This document shows positions 1-5,406 of a stretch of DNA of 7,848 nt, piece after piece; the first letter of the stretch is position 1, and each line of letters starts with the position of its first letter. The notes under the pieces are model-generated. The model did no database searches. It worked only from the letters and a program-made list of their open reading frames with translations, and was not told the DNA's origin. The position numbers and the translations under genes are program-made. Source of the DNA: Eubacterium sp. UBA3720 (lineage in GTDB: Bacteria > Bacillota > Clostridia > Lachnospirales > Lachnospiraceae); the NCBI GenBank assembly GCA_002371335.1, contig DFHP01000139.1, positions 8,362 through 16,209 of the forward strand, read 5' to 3'.

Positions 1-72
1 AAAATATTTAACACGCCTGAAAATGAATACACGAAAAAACTTATACAGGACGTTCCAAGGCTAAAGAAATGA
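1..72 (+). CDS. Peptide/nickel ABC transporter ATP-binding protein, C-terminal end only
   Basis: This is the last 23 codons of a gene that enters from the left edge, read in frame 1 and ending in TGA at 70-72. The tail reads F-N-T-P-E-N-E-Y-T-K-K-L, then a proline-leucine ending. That matches the end of the nucleotide-binding subunits of the Opp/Dpp/Nik transporter family, where a (V/I)F..P.HPYT..L motif follows the ATPase core. The stop codon overlaps the ATG of the next gene (ATGA at 69-72), so the two ATPase subunits are very probably translated together and form the heterodimeric motor of one importer. The substrate cannot be told from this fragment. Confidence 0.75.
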   Translation, partial: KIFNTPENEYTKKLIQDVPRLKK

Positions 73-797
73 GAATACTATCAGGTAAAGATTTGAATAA
101 AACATATGTAAACCGGGACCGGGAGGTGCGGCCGCTTCAGCATGTGAATTTTGAACTGCATCAGGGGGAGATCCTCGGAATAGTCGGCGAGAGCGGCAGC
201 GGTAAGAGTACCCTTCTAAAGGTGATCAGCGGCATAGAAAAGCCAGACAGCGGAAAACTCTATCACCTGGAGAATGAGTATACAGGACAGGGTCCTGAGA
301 AAACCGGCAAGTTCCTCCGGATGATATTTCAGGATGCTTATGGATCCTTTGATCCAAGAATGTCGATGGAAAGATCTCTGAGAGAAGGTTCTGATGAGAG
401 CCGCGAAGAAATCATGAGAGTGATCGGAGAAGTCGGACTTACAGAAGAACTGCTAAGCCGCCGCCCTCGCCATCTATCAGGCGGTCAGTGCCAGAGAATG
501 TCGATAGCAAGGGCCCTTCTGTCTCATGCAGGAGTGCTGCTCTGCGATGAAATAACGAGTGCGCTGGATGTTACGACACAGGCTCAGGTCATAAAACTTC
601 TCCTGGAAATAAGAGACCTGGAAAAGATCTCGATCATTCTCGTTTCACATGACCTTGCACTTGTAAGTATGATCTGCGACCGGATCATGGTCATGAAGGA
701 CGGAGTCGTGGTGGAAGAAGGTAAGACCGAAAAAGTAATTGCCGAACCCTCAGATGAATACACCTGCAAACTGCTGGACAGCATTATTGCCGTTTAA
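69..797 (+). CDS. ABC transporter ATP-binding protein, OppF/DppF/NikE type
   Basis: This 242-residue ATPase should power uptake of oligopeptides, nickel or metal chelates together with the subunit ending at 72 and membrane and binding proteins outside the window. It has every motif of an active ABC ATPase: Walker A G-ESGSGKST at residues 40-48, Q-loop Q88, signature LSGGQ at 136-140, Walker B VLLCDE at 156-161, D-loop SALD at 164-167 and switch H194. The tail (about 227-239, EPSDEYTCKLLDS) keeps the Opp/Dpp-style ending. At 242 residues it lacks the long C-terminal extension of many OppF/DppF proteins of about 320 residues and is closer to NikE-like subunits. The start is set by the ATGA overlap with the upstream stop; the only nearby purine-rich site is a weak AAGG. 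The family is certain, the substrate is not. Confidence 0.9.
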   Translation: MRILSGKDLNKTYVNRDREVRPLQHVNFELHQGEILGIVGESGSGKSTLLKVISGIEKPDSGKLYHLENEYTGQGPEKTGKFLRMIFQDAYGSFDPRMSMERSLREGSDESREEIMRVIGEVGLTEELLSRRPRHLSGGQCQRMSIARALLSHAGVLLCDEITSALDVTTQAQVIKLLLEIRDLEKISIILVSHDLALVSMICDRIMVMKDGVVVEEGKTEKVIAEPSDEYTCKLLDSIIAV

Positions 798-876
798 TAA
801 TAAAGAGTGTCTTTTCAGCTGCCGGGGACTTCAAGGGCTTACTAAAACTGAAACTATTTATTTCTTTGTAACCACT
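798..876. other. Convergent intergenic gap, no clear terminator
   Basis: This 79-bp gap lies between the end of the ABC ATPase gene (+) and the end of the acetyltransferase-like gene (-). I looked for a GC-rich hairpin with a T-run on each strand and found none that is convincing; the best is a 4-5 bp A/T stem near 847-861. Transcripts may run into each other here or end by a Rho-dependent route. Confidence 0.4.
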
Positions 877-1509
877 TTATACAAATGAATCTAAATAACT
901 CTGCAAGATGTCCGCGAACTGCCCTATATGAATACCATCTACAAACGAGTGATGAGCCTGAATGGAAACAGGCATCAGCGTACGGCCATTCTTTTCATAA
1001 TACCTGCCCCAATCGATCAGCGGCGTCGCGTTGTCCCGCTTCCCGGAGTTGGTGTGAGAAATATGCGTGTACGTTACCCATGGCATCGGAGAACATTGAA
1101 ATACATTATTCGCTAAGGGCCCGGTAAAATACTCCTTCTGTTCTTCAGCCGTTTTCGCCGCCAGCGCTGTATATTCAGAAAGATTATCAATAAACGGTAC
1201 ATTGACTACTTTGAATAAGCCGGTTTCCTTATTAAGGTATGTAAAAGCAGTATCGATACTCTCATACAGCACTACTTTTCCATCAAGAAATCTGTACCTT
1301 AACGCTTCAACCTCGTTAGCACATTTACAGACTGCATAAACCATGGCCAGTGTAAAGGAAACACCTTCTGCCTTTATCTTCTTCCTGAAGTTCGTGACAT
1401 CCGCTTCAAATGTCACGCAGAAAGCAGGTTCAAGACTGTTCCTGAAAACACTGCAATGCATGGAGCGATTCCAGGACGATTCATCTATAACTTTATATTT
1501 GCTGCTCAT
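877..1509 (-). CDS. Chloramphenicol acetyltransferase (type A)-like O-acetyltransferase
   Basis: This 210-residue protein has the length and layout of the trimeric CAT type A family (usually about 213-219 residues), whose members move acetyl from acetyl-CoA to a hydroxyl of chloramphenicol or another acceptor. The catalytic motif HHxxxDG is present as HHSFVDG at 186-192, so the catalytic base is H187 and the structural acid is D191. The active-site serine (Ser148 in CAT numbering) aligns with S140 in SPMPW. The N-terminus keeps the W-x-R...F pattern and an E-x-DVT stretch near 35-40. A strong site (AAAAGGAGA, 1517-1525) sits 7 nt before the ATG. The gene starts 1 nt after the stop of the interrupted frame at 1511-1717 and is probably co-transcribed with the ATPase/TOPRIM genes. 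Catalytic residues are intact, but many clostridial relatives are not proven resistance genes, so the acceptor is unknown. Confidence 0.85.
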   Translation of the reverse strand: MSSKYKVIDESSWNRSMHCSVFRNSLEPAFCVTFEADVTNFRKKIKAEGVSFTLAMVYAVCKCANEVEALRYRFLDGKVVLYESIDTAFTYLNKETGLFKVVNVPFIDNLSEYTALAAKTAEEQKEYFTGPLANNVFQCSPMPWVTYTHISHTNSGKRDNATPLIDWGRYYEKNGRTLMPVSIQAHHSFVDGIHIGQFADILQSYLDSFV

Positions 1510-1510
1510 A

Positions 1511-1717
1511 TTATGATCTCCTTTTCAAAACTTTCCGGATCGCCGCATCGAAGTTGTATCCGTCCCGACGTGTATTTGCATAGTACGGTCAACCATTTCT
1601 GCTGCAAAAGTAATGGCAGATCGTTGCTTCATCCAATTGTTCATGTTTGAAAGGCGCCTGCATTTTTGCAAGCGCCACATATTTATGAATCTCAGAGATT
1701 ATGACCTTTCCACCCAT
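1511..1717 (-). pseudogene. Small unrecognised gene interrupted by one in-frame TGA
   Basis: One - strand frame reads from an ATG at 1717 for 42 codons to a TGA at 1589-1591, then goes on in the same frame for 25 more codons to TAA at 1511-1513. Both halves read like protein: the first includes EIHKYVALAKMQAPFKHEQL and the second YYANTRRDGYNFDAAIRKVL. The final TAA lies 1 nt before the acetyltransferase ATG, whose ribosome binding site is inside this tail, as in a coupled operon. The 5' end overlaps the TOPRIM stop by 19 nt; no good ribosome binding site precedes the ATG, so the true start is uncertain. A TGG-to-TGA change is the simplest explanation for the stop. I do not recognise the family. 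A chance open frame remains possible at this length. Confidence 0.4.
1653..1676 (-). terminator. Hairpin with weak T-tract downstream of the TOPRIM gene
   Basis: On the - strand, GGCGCUUGC pairs with GCAGGCGCC (one G-U pair) around a short A-rich loop, followed only by UUUCAAAC. It lies about 25 nt after the TOPRIM stop and could attenuate transcription into the acetyltransferase gene. The T-tract is poor, and the hairpin lies inside the interrupted small frame, so full termination is doubtful. Confidence 0.35.
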
Positions 1718-2049
1718 TGTCTGATATCTGTCTCCAGTTTTTTGGCAGATTGACAACGCATGGTTACGTGCTCCCAGTTTTGCACGATCTGTGGTATGAA
1801 CATTCTGTAAATGGCTATATTTTTCTTATGCCCGGGAATACGGATCCCATGATAATCTTTTTTAATTGAAATAATGCGATCCCATGGATCAGCAATATCT
1901 TCGATATCTTCGATATCTTCCTCGTAAGCCGCAACAGTCCAGGCGTCTGTACTGTCACAGTGGCAATGGACTTCCTTTTCTTTTCGTCCTACATCACCGT
2001 CCATCTGAACAATCGGACCTTCACCAACAATACCTATTACTTTTCTCAT
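1699..2049 (-). CDS. TOPRIM-domain (OLD/DUF4276-like) protein, apparently internally shortened
   Basis: This 116-residue protein starts at an ATG that overlaps the ATPase stop (ATGA, 2046-2049), which is why I prefer it to the longer frame starting at 2088. Residues 5-11 (IGIVGEG, then P) match the first TOPRIM motif with its glutamate (E10), and MDGDV at 16-20 matches the second, metal-binding DxD motif. In full-length TOPRIM proteins of this sort the first motif is normally followed by T-D and then several dozen residues before the DxD strand. Here only four residues separate them, so I infer an in-frame internal deletion. Downstream, CDSTDAW at 31-37, a GIRIPG stretch near 68-73 and an NWE...RCQSAKKLE ending look like the normal rest of the family. 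In OLD-like systems this domain is the nuclease or effector partner of the ATPase. Residues 46-52 are a three-fold E-D-I repeat. Confidence 0.6.
   Translation of the reverse strand: MRKVIGIVGEGPIVQMDGDVGRKEKEVHCHCDSTDAWTVAAYEEDIEDIEDIADPWDRIISIKKDYHGIRIPGHKKNIAIYRMFIPQIVQNWEHVTMRCQSAKKLETDIRQWVERS
1895..1921 (-). repeat. Three 9-bp tandem repeats (GAAGATATC-type) inside the TOPRIM gene
   Basis: The 9-mer atatcttcg occurs three times in a row on the + strand, the last copy with one changed base. On the coding strand it gives E-D-I three times. The unit is a multiple of three, so gain or loss of copies would leave the reading frame intact. Confidence 0.9.
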
Positions 2050-3236
2050 ATAAGTTCCGGAACACCCCCCAGATAACCATTGATCCAAAGCCGGGAAAGT
2101 GACTGCCCTGTTCGTATAAGCTTCTCTGATACCTGAATCCGATTCATAATAATGTGTCCATTCTCGTCCCTGTCCGTCACAAACAGACGGACTCTTTCGT
2201 CACTAATATCCAACCCGTCAAGAACAAGCGGATTGTGTGTGGTCATAAACACGGTTTTCCCATTTTCAAGAATCAACTTACTGAAAACCTGAGTTATTCG
2301 CCGGGCAAGTCTGGGGTTCATTGCATGATCAAAGCTATCAATCCCAAACATTTTCGGCGTGTCCGGATGCATGGCAATGCAAAGCATAAACAGGACATAA
2401 AGTGCTCCTTCACTGGCATCATACCCTGTAAAAAGAGCAGTATCCTTCAAATAGCGATCCTGAAATTCGATGATTCGACTAGTAGCCGGAACCCCGGGAT
2501 TCAGGGTGTGTTTTTTCGGCTTCCCTACATGAATATCAGCTGCCCATTCAATCAGCTCCAGTACATCACTCATGTCAAGACTTCCGAACATCAAATCGCC
2601 ATCTATTACCTTTATCAGGTCATCCATTGCTTCTGCCAGGCGTCCTCCATTCAGACCGATCGGTGAGACTTGAGTAGGATCCGGCACAGTACCACGAAGT
2701 GTAAGTGTATCCGGTTGGTATATACCATAATCGCTTATATATTTTGCTGCGGATATATATTCATCAGAAGCAAGGGCTTCGGTTACGCTAAAGTAACCGA
2801 TTTTATTATTCATCTGTCCCTTGCTGCGGTTGCTTCTTCCAAATACCTGCTTAACGTCCTTTAGTGCGCTTTCTGTATGGTACTTCCACGAATCATCATC
2901 CGTAGGTACCGTCAAATGTACTTTATACTGGTAATCATGTGCAATTCTTTTCCAGTCAATCTGGAAATCTACGGTCACAGGTTCCTTTTTGATATCCAAA
3001 AACTTGGATTTATAAAGCTGGGAAGCCGACAGACGAATGCCTTTCCTTTGCAGACTATTGCTGTTTACACGGTCGGTCATGGCTGCACTTAATGTACCTA
3101 TCGCTTCCAGAATCGTAGATTTTCCTGATCCGTTCGCACCGATCAGGACATTTACGTTCCCTGGCTCAAAGCTCACATCAAAAAGAGATTTAAAATTATG
3201 AATTGAAATATTTGTAATCCTCATTTCCTCCGACAT
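2046..3236 (-). CDS. OLD-like AAA family ATPase, partner of the TOPRIM protein
   Basis: This 396-residue ABC/SMC-like AAA ATPase belongs to the group paired with TOPRIM or other effectors in OLD, PARIS-like and related phage-defence systems. N-terminal IHNFKSLFDVSFE (12-24) is the usual start of the fold, followed by Walker A G-ANGSGKST (33-41). The signature-like region is ASEG (274-277), Walker B is MFGID (296-300), and the switch region is TTHNP with H334. The C-terminus, LSRLWINGYLGG (380-391), is the ending typical of these ATPases. The residue after the Walker B aspartate is S rather than the usual catalytic E. The start is set by AGGAGGG at 3245-3251, 8 nt before the ATG at 3236; the frame is open upstream to an ATG at 3284, but no good site supports that. 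The stop overlaps the next gene's ATG by 4 bp. I infer a defence role from family and pairing, not from direct proof. Confidence 0.85.
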   Translation of the reverse strand: MSEEMRITNISIHNFKSLFDVSFEPGNVNVLIGANGSGKSTILEAIGTLSAAMTDRVNSNSLQRKGIRLSASQLYKSKFLDIKKEPVTVDFQIDWKRIAHDYQYKVHLTVPTDDDSWKYHTESALKDVKQVFGRSNRSKGQMNNKIGYFSVTEALASDEYISAAKYISDYGIYQPDTLTLRGTVPDPTQVSPIGLNGGRLAEAMDDLIKVIDGDLMFGSLDMSDVLELIEWAADIHVGKPKKHTLNPGVPATSRIIEFQDRYLKDTALFTGYDASEGALYVLFMLCIAMHPDTPKMFGIDSFDHAMNPRLARRITQVFSKLILENGKTVFMTTHNPLVLDGLDISDERVRLFVTDRDENGHIIMNRIQVSEKLIRTGQSLSRLWINGYLGGVPELI

Positions 3237-3483
3237 GGTGTTAGCCCTCCTGAAAAACACTTTTTTTGCAATGGCTAATCGCAATTTAAGGTTACTCGAT
3301 AACCAAGGAAAAGTCCATACCTAAATTCAATAAGGCCCTTATTTTATTTGGGTTTTTTAATATTTAGCCATCCCCAAAAAACCGAATTTTCAATTAGCTA
3401 ACGGAAAATAGTAATGTCTGTTTAACGCACTATTACCTTATAGCTAACAATACCGTTTCCACCTGAAACAGCTCTTCGATTCA
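3237..3483. other. A+T-rich intergenic region upstream of the ATPase gene
   Basis: This gap of about 247 bp holds no gene I can support. It contains the ATPase ribosome binding site (3245-3251), a 15-bp imperfect palindrome GGTTA-n5-TAACC (3290-3304), a near-perfect palindrome with 7-bp arms, AATAAGG-c-CCTTATT (3329-3343), and an 8-bp direct repeat TAGCTAAC at 3395-3402 and 3441-3448. These could be regulator binding sites of the ATPase operon. I searched the - strand for -35/-10 pairs with 16-18 nt spacing and found no clear match, so the operon promoter is not assigned. Its composition differs visibly from the G+C-richer genes to the right. Confidence 0.5.
3453..3471 (-). terminator. Possible weak terminator after the VWA gene
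   Basis: On the - strand CUGUUUC and GAAACGG form a 7-bp stem (one U-G pair) around a 5-nt loop, 13 nt after the VWA stop codon. It is followed by UAUUGUU rather than a solid U-run, so it is at best a weak intrinsic terminator. Confidence 0.35.
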
Positions 3484-4158
3484 TCACCTTCTGTGTCTCC
3501 GCTTATAATCTTCACGGATCGGTTCAAGCAGAGCCGCTTCATCAAACGCCTGTTCCATATCCATTGCCGTCGCTGACATTCTGGCACAGCTGACCACCTC
3601 TGACATCACTTCGTAATTCAGCAGTGTTCCGGCACCGTCATTTTCATAATTAACCGCGCGGCTGGGTTTGATTCCAAACCTGCCGGCTACCTGGATGGCA
3701 TCCATATTTGCACCCAGGAACAGGAACTCCCAATGATTTTTTTCCTTTTCGTGCTCAACCATCCGGCGGACCTTTTCAAAACTGTAATGCCGGCTGGCAT
3801 TTTCCATCCCATCCGTTGTAATGATAAAGAGTGTCTTTTCCGGAACACCTTCTTCCCTGGCATATTTATGCACATTTTTAATATGACGGATCGCACCGCC
3901 GACCGCGTCCAGAAGCGCTGTACAGCCCCTCACGTAATATTGCTGATCGTTCATCGGCTCTACTTTCTGAATATCTGTCCGGTCATAAAGAACCTCTGTC
4001 TGATCATCAAAAAGAACGACGGAAACATACGCCTCCCCTGTTTCCTTTTTCTGCTTTTTCAGGAGACTGTTGAAGCCTCCGATCGTATCGTTCTCCAGAC
4101 CGGCCATGGATCCGCTCCTGTCAATGATAAATACCAGCTCTGTTAAACCTTTCTTCAT
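3484..4158 (-). CDS. von Willebrand factor A (VWA) domain protein
   Basis: This 224-residue protein is almost entirely one VWA domain, a metal-dependent adhesion fold that binds partner proteins. The full metal site (MIDAS) is visible: D-R-S-G-S at 13-17 (DxSxS), T80 in GCTALLDAVG, and D116 in TTDGMEN. There is no signal peptide or membrane segment, so it should act in the cytoplasm, like TerY-type and other soluble bacterial VWA proteins. A longer frame begins with GTG at 4170, but that GTG overlaps the GTGAGGAAA ribosome binding site of the ATG at 4158, so I take the ATG. The gene has its own promoter module (4220-4285) and lies downstream of the ADP-ribosylglycohydrolase gene. The partner is unknown; a role in the ADP-ribose cluster is inferred from position only. 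Confidence 0.88.
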   Translation of the reverse strand: MKKGLTELVFIIDRSGSMAGLENDTIGGFNSLLKKQKKETGEAYVSVVLFDDQTEVLYDRTDIQKVEPMNDQQYYVRGCTALLDAVGGAIRHIKNVHKYAREEGVPEKTLFIITTDGMENASRHYSFEKVRRMVEHEKEKNHWEFLFLGANMDAIQVAGRFGIKPSRAVNYENDGAGTLLNYEVMSEVVSCARMSATAMDMEQAFDEAALLEPIREDYKRRHRR

Positions 4159-4188
4159 ATTTTTCCTCACTTTCCGCTGCCGGGCAGC

Positions 4189-4226
4189 TTCTGTTTTTCT
4201 TTGTTGTTTCTGTTTTTCTTTGTTGT
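4189..4226 (-). repeat. Perfect 19-bp tandem duplication in the VWA leader
   Basis: The unit ttctgtttttctttgttgt (+ strand) is present twice end to end, at 4189-4207 and 4208-4226. It lies in the predicted 5' leader of the VWA mRNA, between the module A promoter and a small GCUGC-CCG-GCAGC hairpin just upstream of the ribosome binding site. The equivalent leader of the ADP-ribosylglycohydrolase gene has no duplication. Confidence 0.9.
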
Positions 4227-4232
4227 GAGGCC

Positions 4233-4241
4233 AGTATAACA
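4233..4241 (-). promoter_or_regulatory. Predicted extended -10 promoter for the VWA gene (module A)
   Basis: The - strand reads TGTTATACT: a TG-n extended -10 followed by TATACT (5 of 6 matches to TATAAT; hexamer at 4233-4238). The -35 region (ACCGTT, 17 nt upstream) is poor and overlaps the terminator stem, which an extended -10 can tolerate. The distance from the hexamer to the chosen VWA start is about 75 nt. Confidence 0.5.
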
Positions 4242-4250
4242 GGCAGGATA

Positions 4251-4285
4251 AAAAAAACGGTCGCCCCGTAAGCGACCGTTTTTTT
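4251..4285 (-). terminator. Bidirectional intrinsic terminator after the ADP-ribosylglycohydrolase gene
   Basis: A perfect 14-bp stem (aaaaaaacggtcgc with gcgaccgttttttt) encloses the 7-nt loop cccgtaa. Reading - strand, it follows the ADP-ribosylglycohydrolase stop at 4304 by 18 nt and ends in an unbroken U-run; the other strand also ends in U. It is the strongest terminator in the window. Confidence 0.9.
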
Positions 4286-4303
4286 CAGGATTATGCCCGC
4301 CGT

Positions 4304-5281
4304 TCAGGCTGTTGATTTCTTTATCTGACACAGATCTTCGACCCACTGCCGCCTCTGAATCACGGCAAGCCAATCTTCCGGAAATGTGTCATATCCATAA
4401 TAAAGTCCGGCAAGACCGCCGGCAATCGCGCCGACTGTGTCTGCGTCATCGCCCAGGTTCACAGCTTTCAGTTCACATGATTTAAAATCATTTGTCGTTA
4501 TGAACGACCATACCGCCGCTTCTATGGTATCTACGACATAGCCGGTGCTGCGGATATCATTTTCCGGGACTTGTGAAAACGATTCCAGATTACGAAGTCT
4601 TTTATAATATGCCAGTTCCTTTTCATTCCCAGGATCCTTCTCATAAAAACAGAATCCGCGGTCCAGTCCTTTTTTCAGACGGTCGATCTGCCCGCCGGCC
4701 TCATCAAGGATCGCACATATCATAAAATAATACAGTCCGCAGGCAATCTGACCGCGCAGGTGATTATGCGTCAGACCTGCCACCTGATGGATCAGCTTTA
4801 AAGCCTCGTCGTCCGTCATGCCCTTCTCAGACATCTCATAACAGTATAAGCAGGCCGGCAGGATCCGCATAAGCGAACCATTTCCATTATCCCGCTCCGT
4901 TGTTCCGCCGCATTTTGTGATATCGGGATTCTTCAGGTACCGGTGGATTGCGACCATCGTTCCGTTTCCGATATCAAAGGCTTTTCCAAAGGGCGTATAC
5001 TCTCCCTTTGTAAGCCACAAGGCAAACCGATACATGATATCCGGAAGATCGATCATTCCTTTCTCACGGATGCTGACAAGCAGAGCAAGTGTCATGCTGC
5101 TGTCATCAGTCCACGTTCCTTCCGGCATGTTGTACGTTCCATAGCCTTCCATATTCTCAACCGGTCCGCGGGCCAGTTCCTCTCTGTTTACAAACTGTAC
5201 CGGGCAGCCAAGAGCGTCACCGATCACAACGCCCATAACGCCGTCAAGCCAGATATTCTCCTTCATTTGCCTCACCTTCAT
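4304..5281 (-). CDS. ADP-ribosylglycohydrolase family protein (DraG/ARH fold)
   Basis: This protein of about 325 residues has the length and motifs of the ADP-ribosylglycohydrolase family, which removes ADP-ribose from proteins or related small molecules using a two-metal centre. Family motifs are GDALGCPVQF (21-30), GTWTDDS (55-61, with the metal-binding T-D-D), NGNGSLMR (132-139), a THNH element near 171, and NLGDDADTVGAIAGG (275-289, with the second D-D-x-D-T metal cluster). All expected metal ligands are present, so it should be active. Three ATGs in frame (5296, 5281, 5266) are candidate starts because a 15-bp unit is duplicated there. I prefer 5281: GGAGG lies 8 nt before it, and its distance from the promoter matches that of the VWA gene. 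It follows the macrodomain gene; together they could erase ADP-ribosylation. The true substrate cannot be read from the sequence. Confidence 0.92.
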   Translation of the reverse strand: MKVRQMKENIWLDGVMGVVIGDALGCPVQFVNREELARGPVENMEGYGTYNMPEGTWTDDSSMTLALLVSIREKGMIDLPDIMYRFALWLTKGEYTPFGKAFDIGNGTMVAIHRYLKNPDITKCGGTTERDNGNGSLMRILPACLYCYEMSEKGMTDDEALKLIHQVAGLTHNHLRGQIACGLYYFMICAILDEAGGQIDRLKKGLDRGFCFYEKDPGNEKELAYYKRLRNLESFSQVPENDIRSTGYVVDTIEAAVWSFITTNDFKSCELKAVNLGDDADTVGAIAGGLAGLYYGYDTFPEDWLAVIQRRQWVEDLCQIKKSTA

Positions 5282-5286
5282 TTGCC
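5257..5286 (-). repeat. 15-bp tandem duplication covering ribosome binding site and start codon
   Basis: On the - strand GAGGCAAATGAAGGT is followed directly by GAGGCAAATGAAGGA. Each unit carries a purine-rich site and an ATG in the same frame (5281 and 5266), so the second start gives a protein five residues shorter. Five codons are repeated as M-K-(V/E)-(R/N). Confidence 0.85.
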
Positions 5287-5354
5287 TCGCCTCCATTACT
5301 TTCCGGGTTTCCGCTTATAAGCTTCTCCTGTTTCTATCTCCTTGTTGTGAGGCC

Positions 5355-5363
5355 AGTATAACA
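5355..5363 (-). promoter_or_regulatory. Predicted extended -10 promoter for the ADP-ribosylglycohydrolase gene (module B)
   Basis: This is the same TGTTATACT as in module A (hexamer TATACT at 5355-5360) with the same weak ACCGTT at the -35 position. The hexamer lies about 74 nt upstream of the start at 5281, almost the same distance as in the VWA gene, which supports both the promoter and the start choice. Confidence 0.5.
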
Positions 5364-5373
5364 GGCAGGGTCT

Positions 5374-5402
5374 AAAAAACGGTCGCTCCGGAAGCGACCG
5401 TT
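5374..5402 (-). terminator. Intrinsic terminator after the macrodomain gene
   Basis: A perfect 9-bp stem (aacggtcgc with gcgaccgtt) encloses the loop tccggaa, and the - strand continues as a run of U residues. It lies directly after the macrodomain stop at 5407. On the + strand the T-run is broken by AA, so it works best for - strand transcripts. Confidence 0.88.
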
Positions 5403-5406
5403 AATT

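Larger units (their letters stand above)
4220..4292 (-). repeat. Intergenic module A: copy of the module at 5342-5413
   Basis: Module A and module B share an exact 28-bp core (4220-4247 and 5342-5369), then a near-identical A-run, the same hairpin arms with slightly different loops, and a common TTTCAGG-TTATG edge. Both lie in the same orientation in the gap before a - strand gene. In module B the edge includes the end of the macrodomain gene; in module A the matching bases lie just outside the ADP-ribosylglycohydrolase stop. Confidence 0.85.

Noticed and set aside
800..816. 17-bp exact match (ataaagagtgtcttttc) with 3824-3840
   Set aside because: The second copy is inside the VWA coding sequence and explained by its codons; flanks do not match, so chance is the simplest reading.
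1560..1600. Selenocysteine at the TGA of the interrupted small gene
   Set aside because: I see no convincing SECIS-like stem-loop just downstream of the TGA and no known selenoprotein motif; a nonsense mutation is simpler.
1525..1644. 39-codon - strand frame starting MNNWMKQ
   Set aside because: It lies in a different frame from the more protein-like interrupted frame at 1511-1717 and has no good ribosome binding site.
1699..2088. Long start (2088) for the TOPRIM protein
   Set aside because: It would overlap the ATPase gene by 43 nt; the ATGA overlap start at 2049 begins directly with the TOPRIM motif.
2154..3092. Open + strand frames opposite the ATPase gene
   Set aside because: They are antisense to a gene with clear motifs, lack ribosome binding sites and show no family motifs.
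2046..3284. Long start (3284) for the ATPase
   Set aside because: The ATG at 3236 has AGGAGGG 8 nt upstream and begins the normal family N-terminus; the extra 16 residues have no such support.
4167..4373. 68-codon - strand frame across module A
   Set aside because: It runs through a perfect terminator hairpin and overlaps the end of the ADP-ribosylglycohydrolase gene in another frame.
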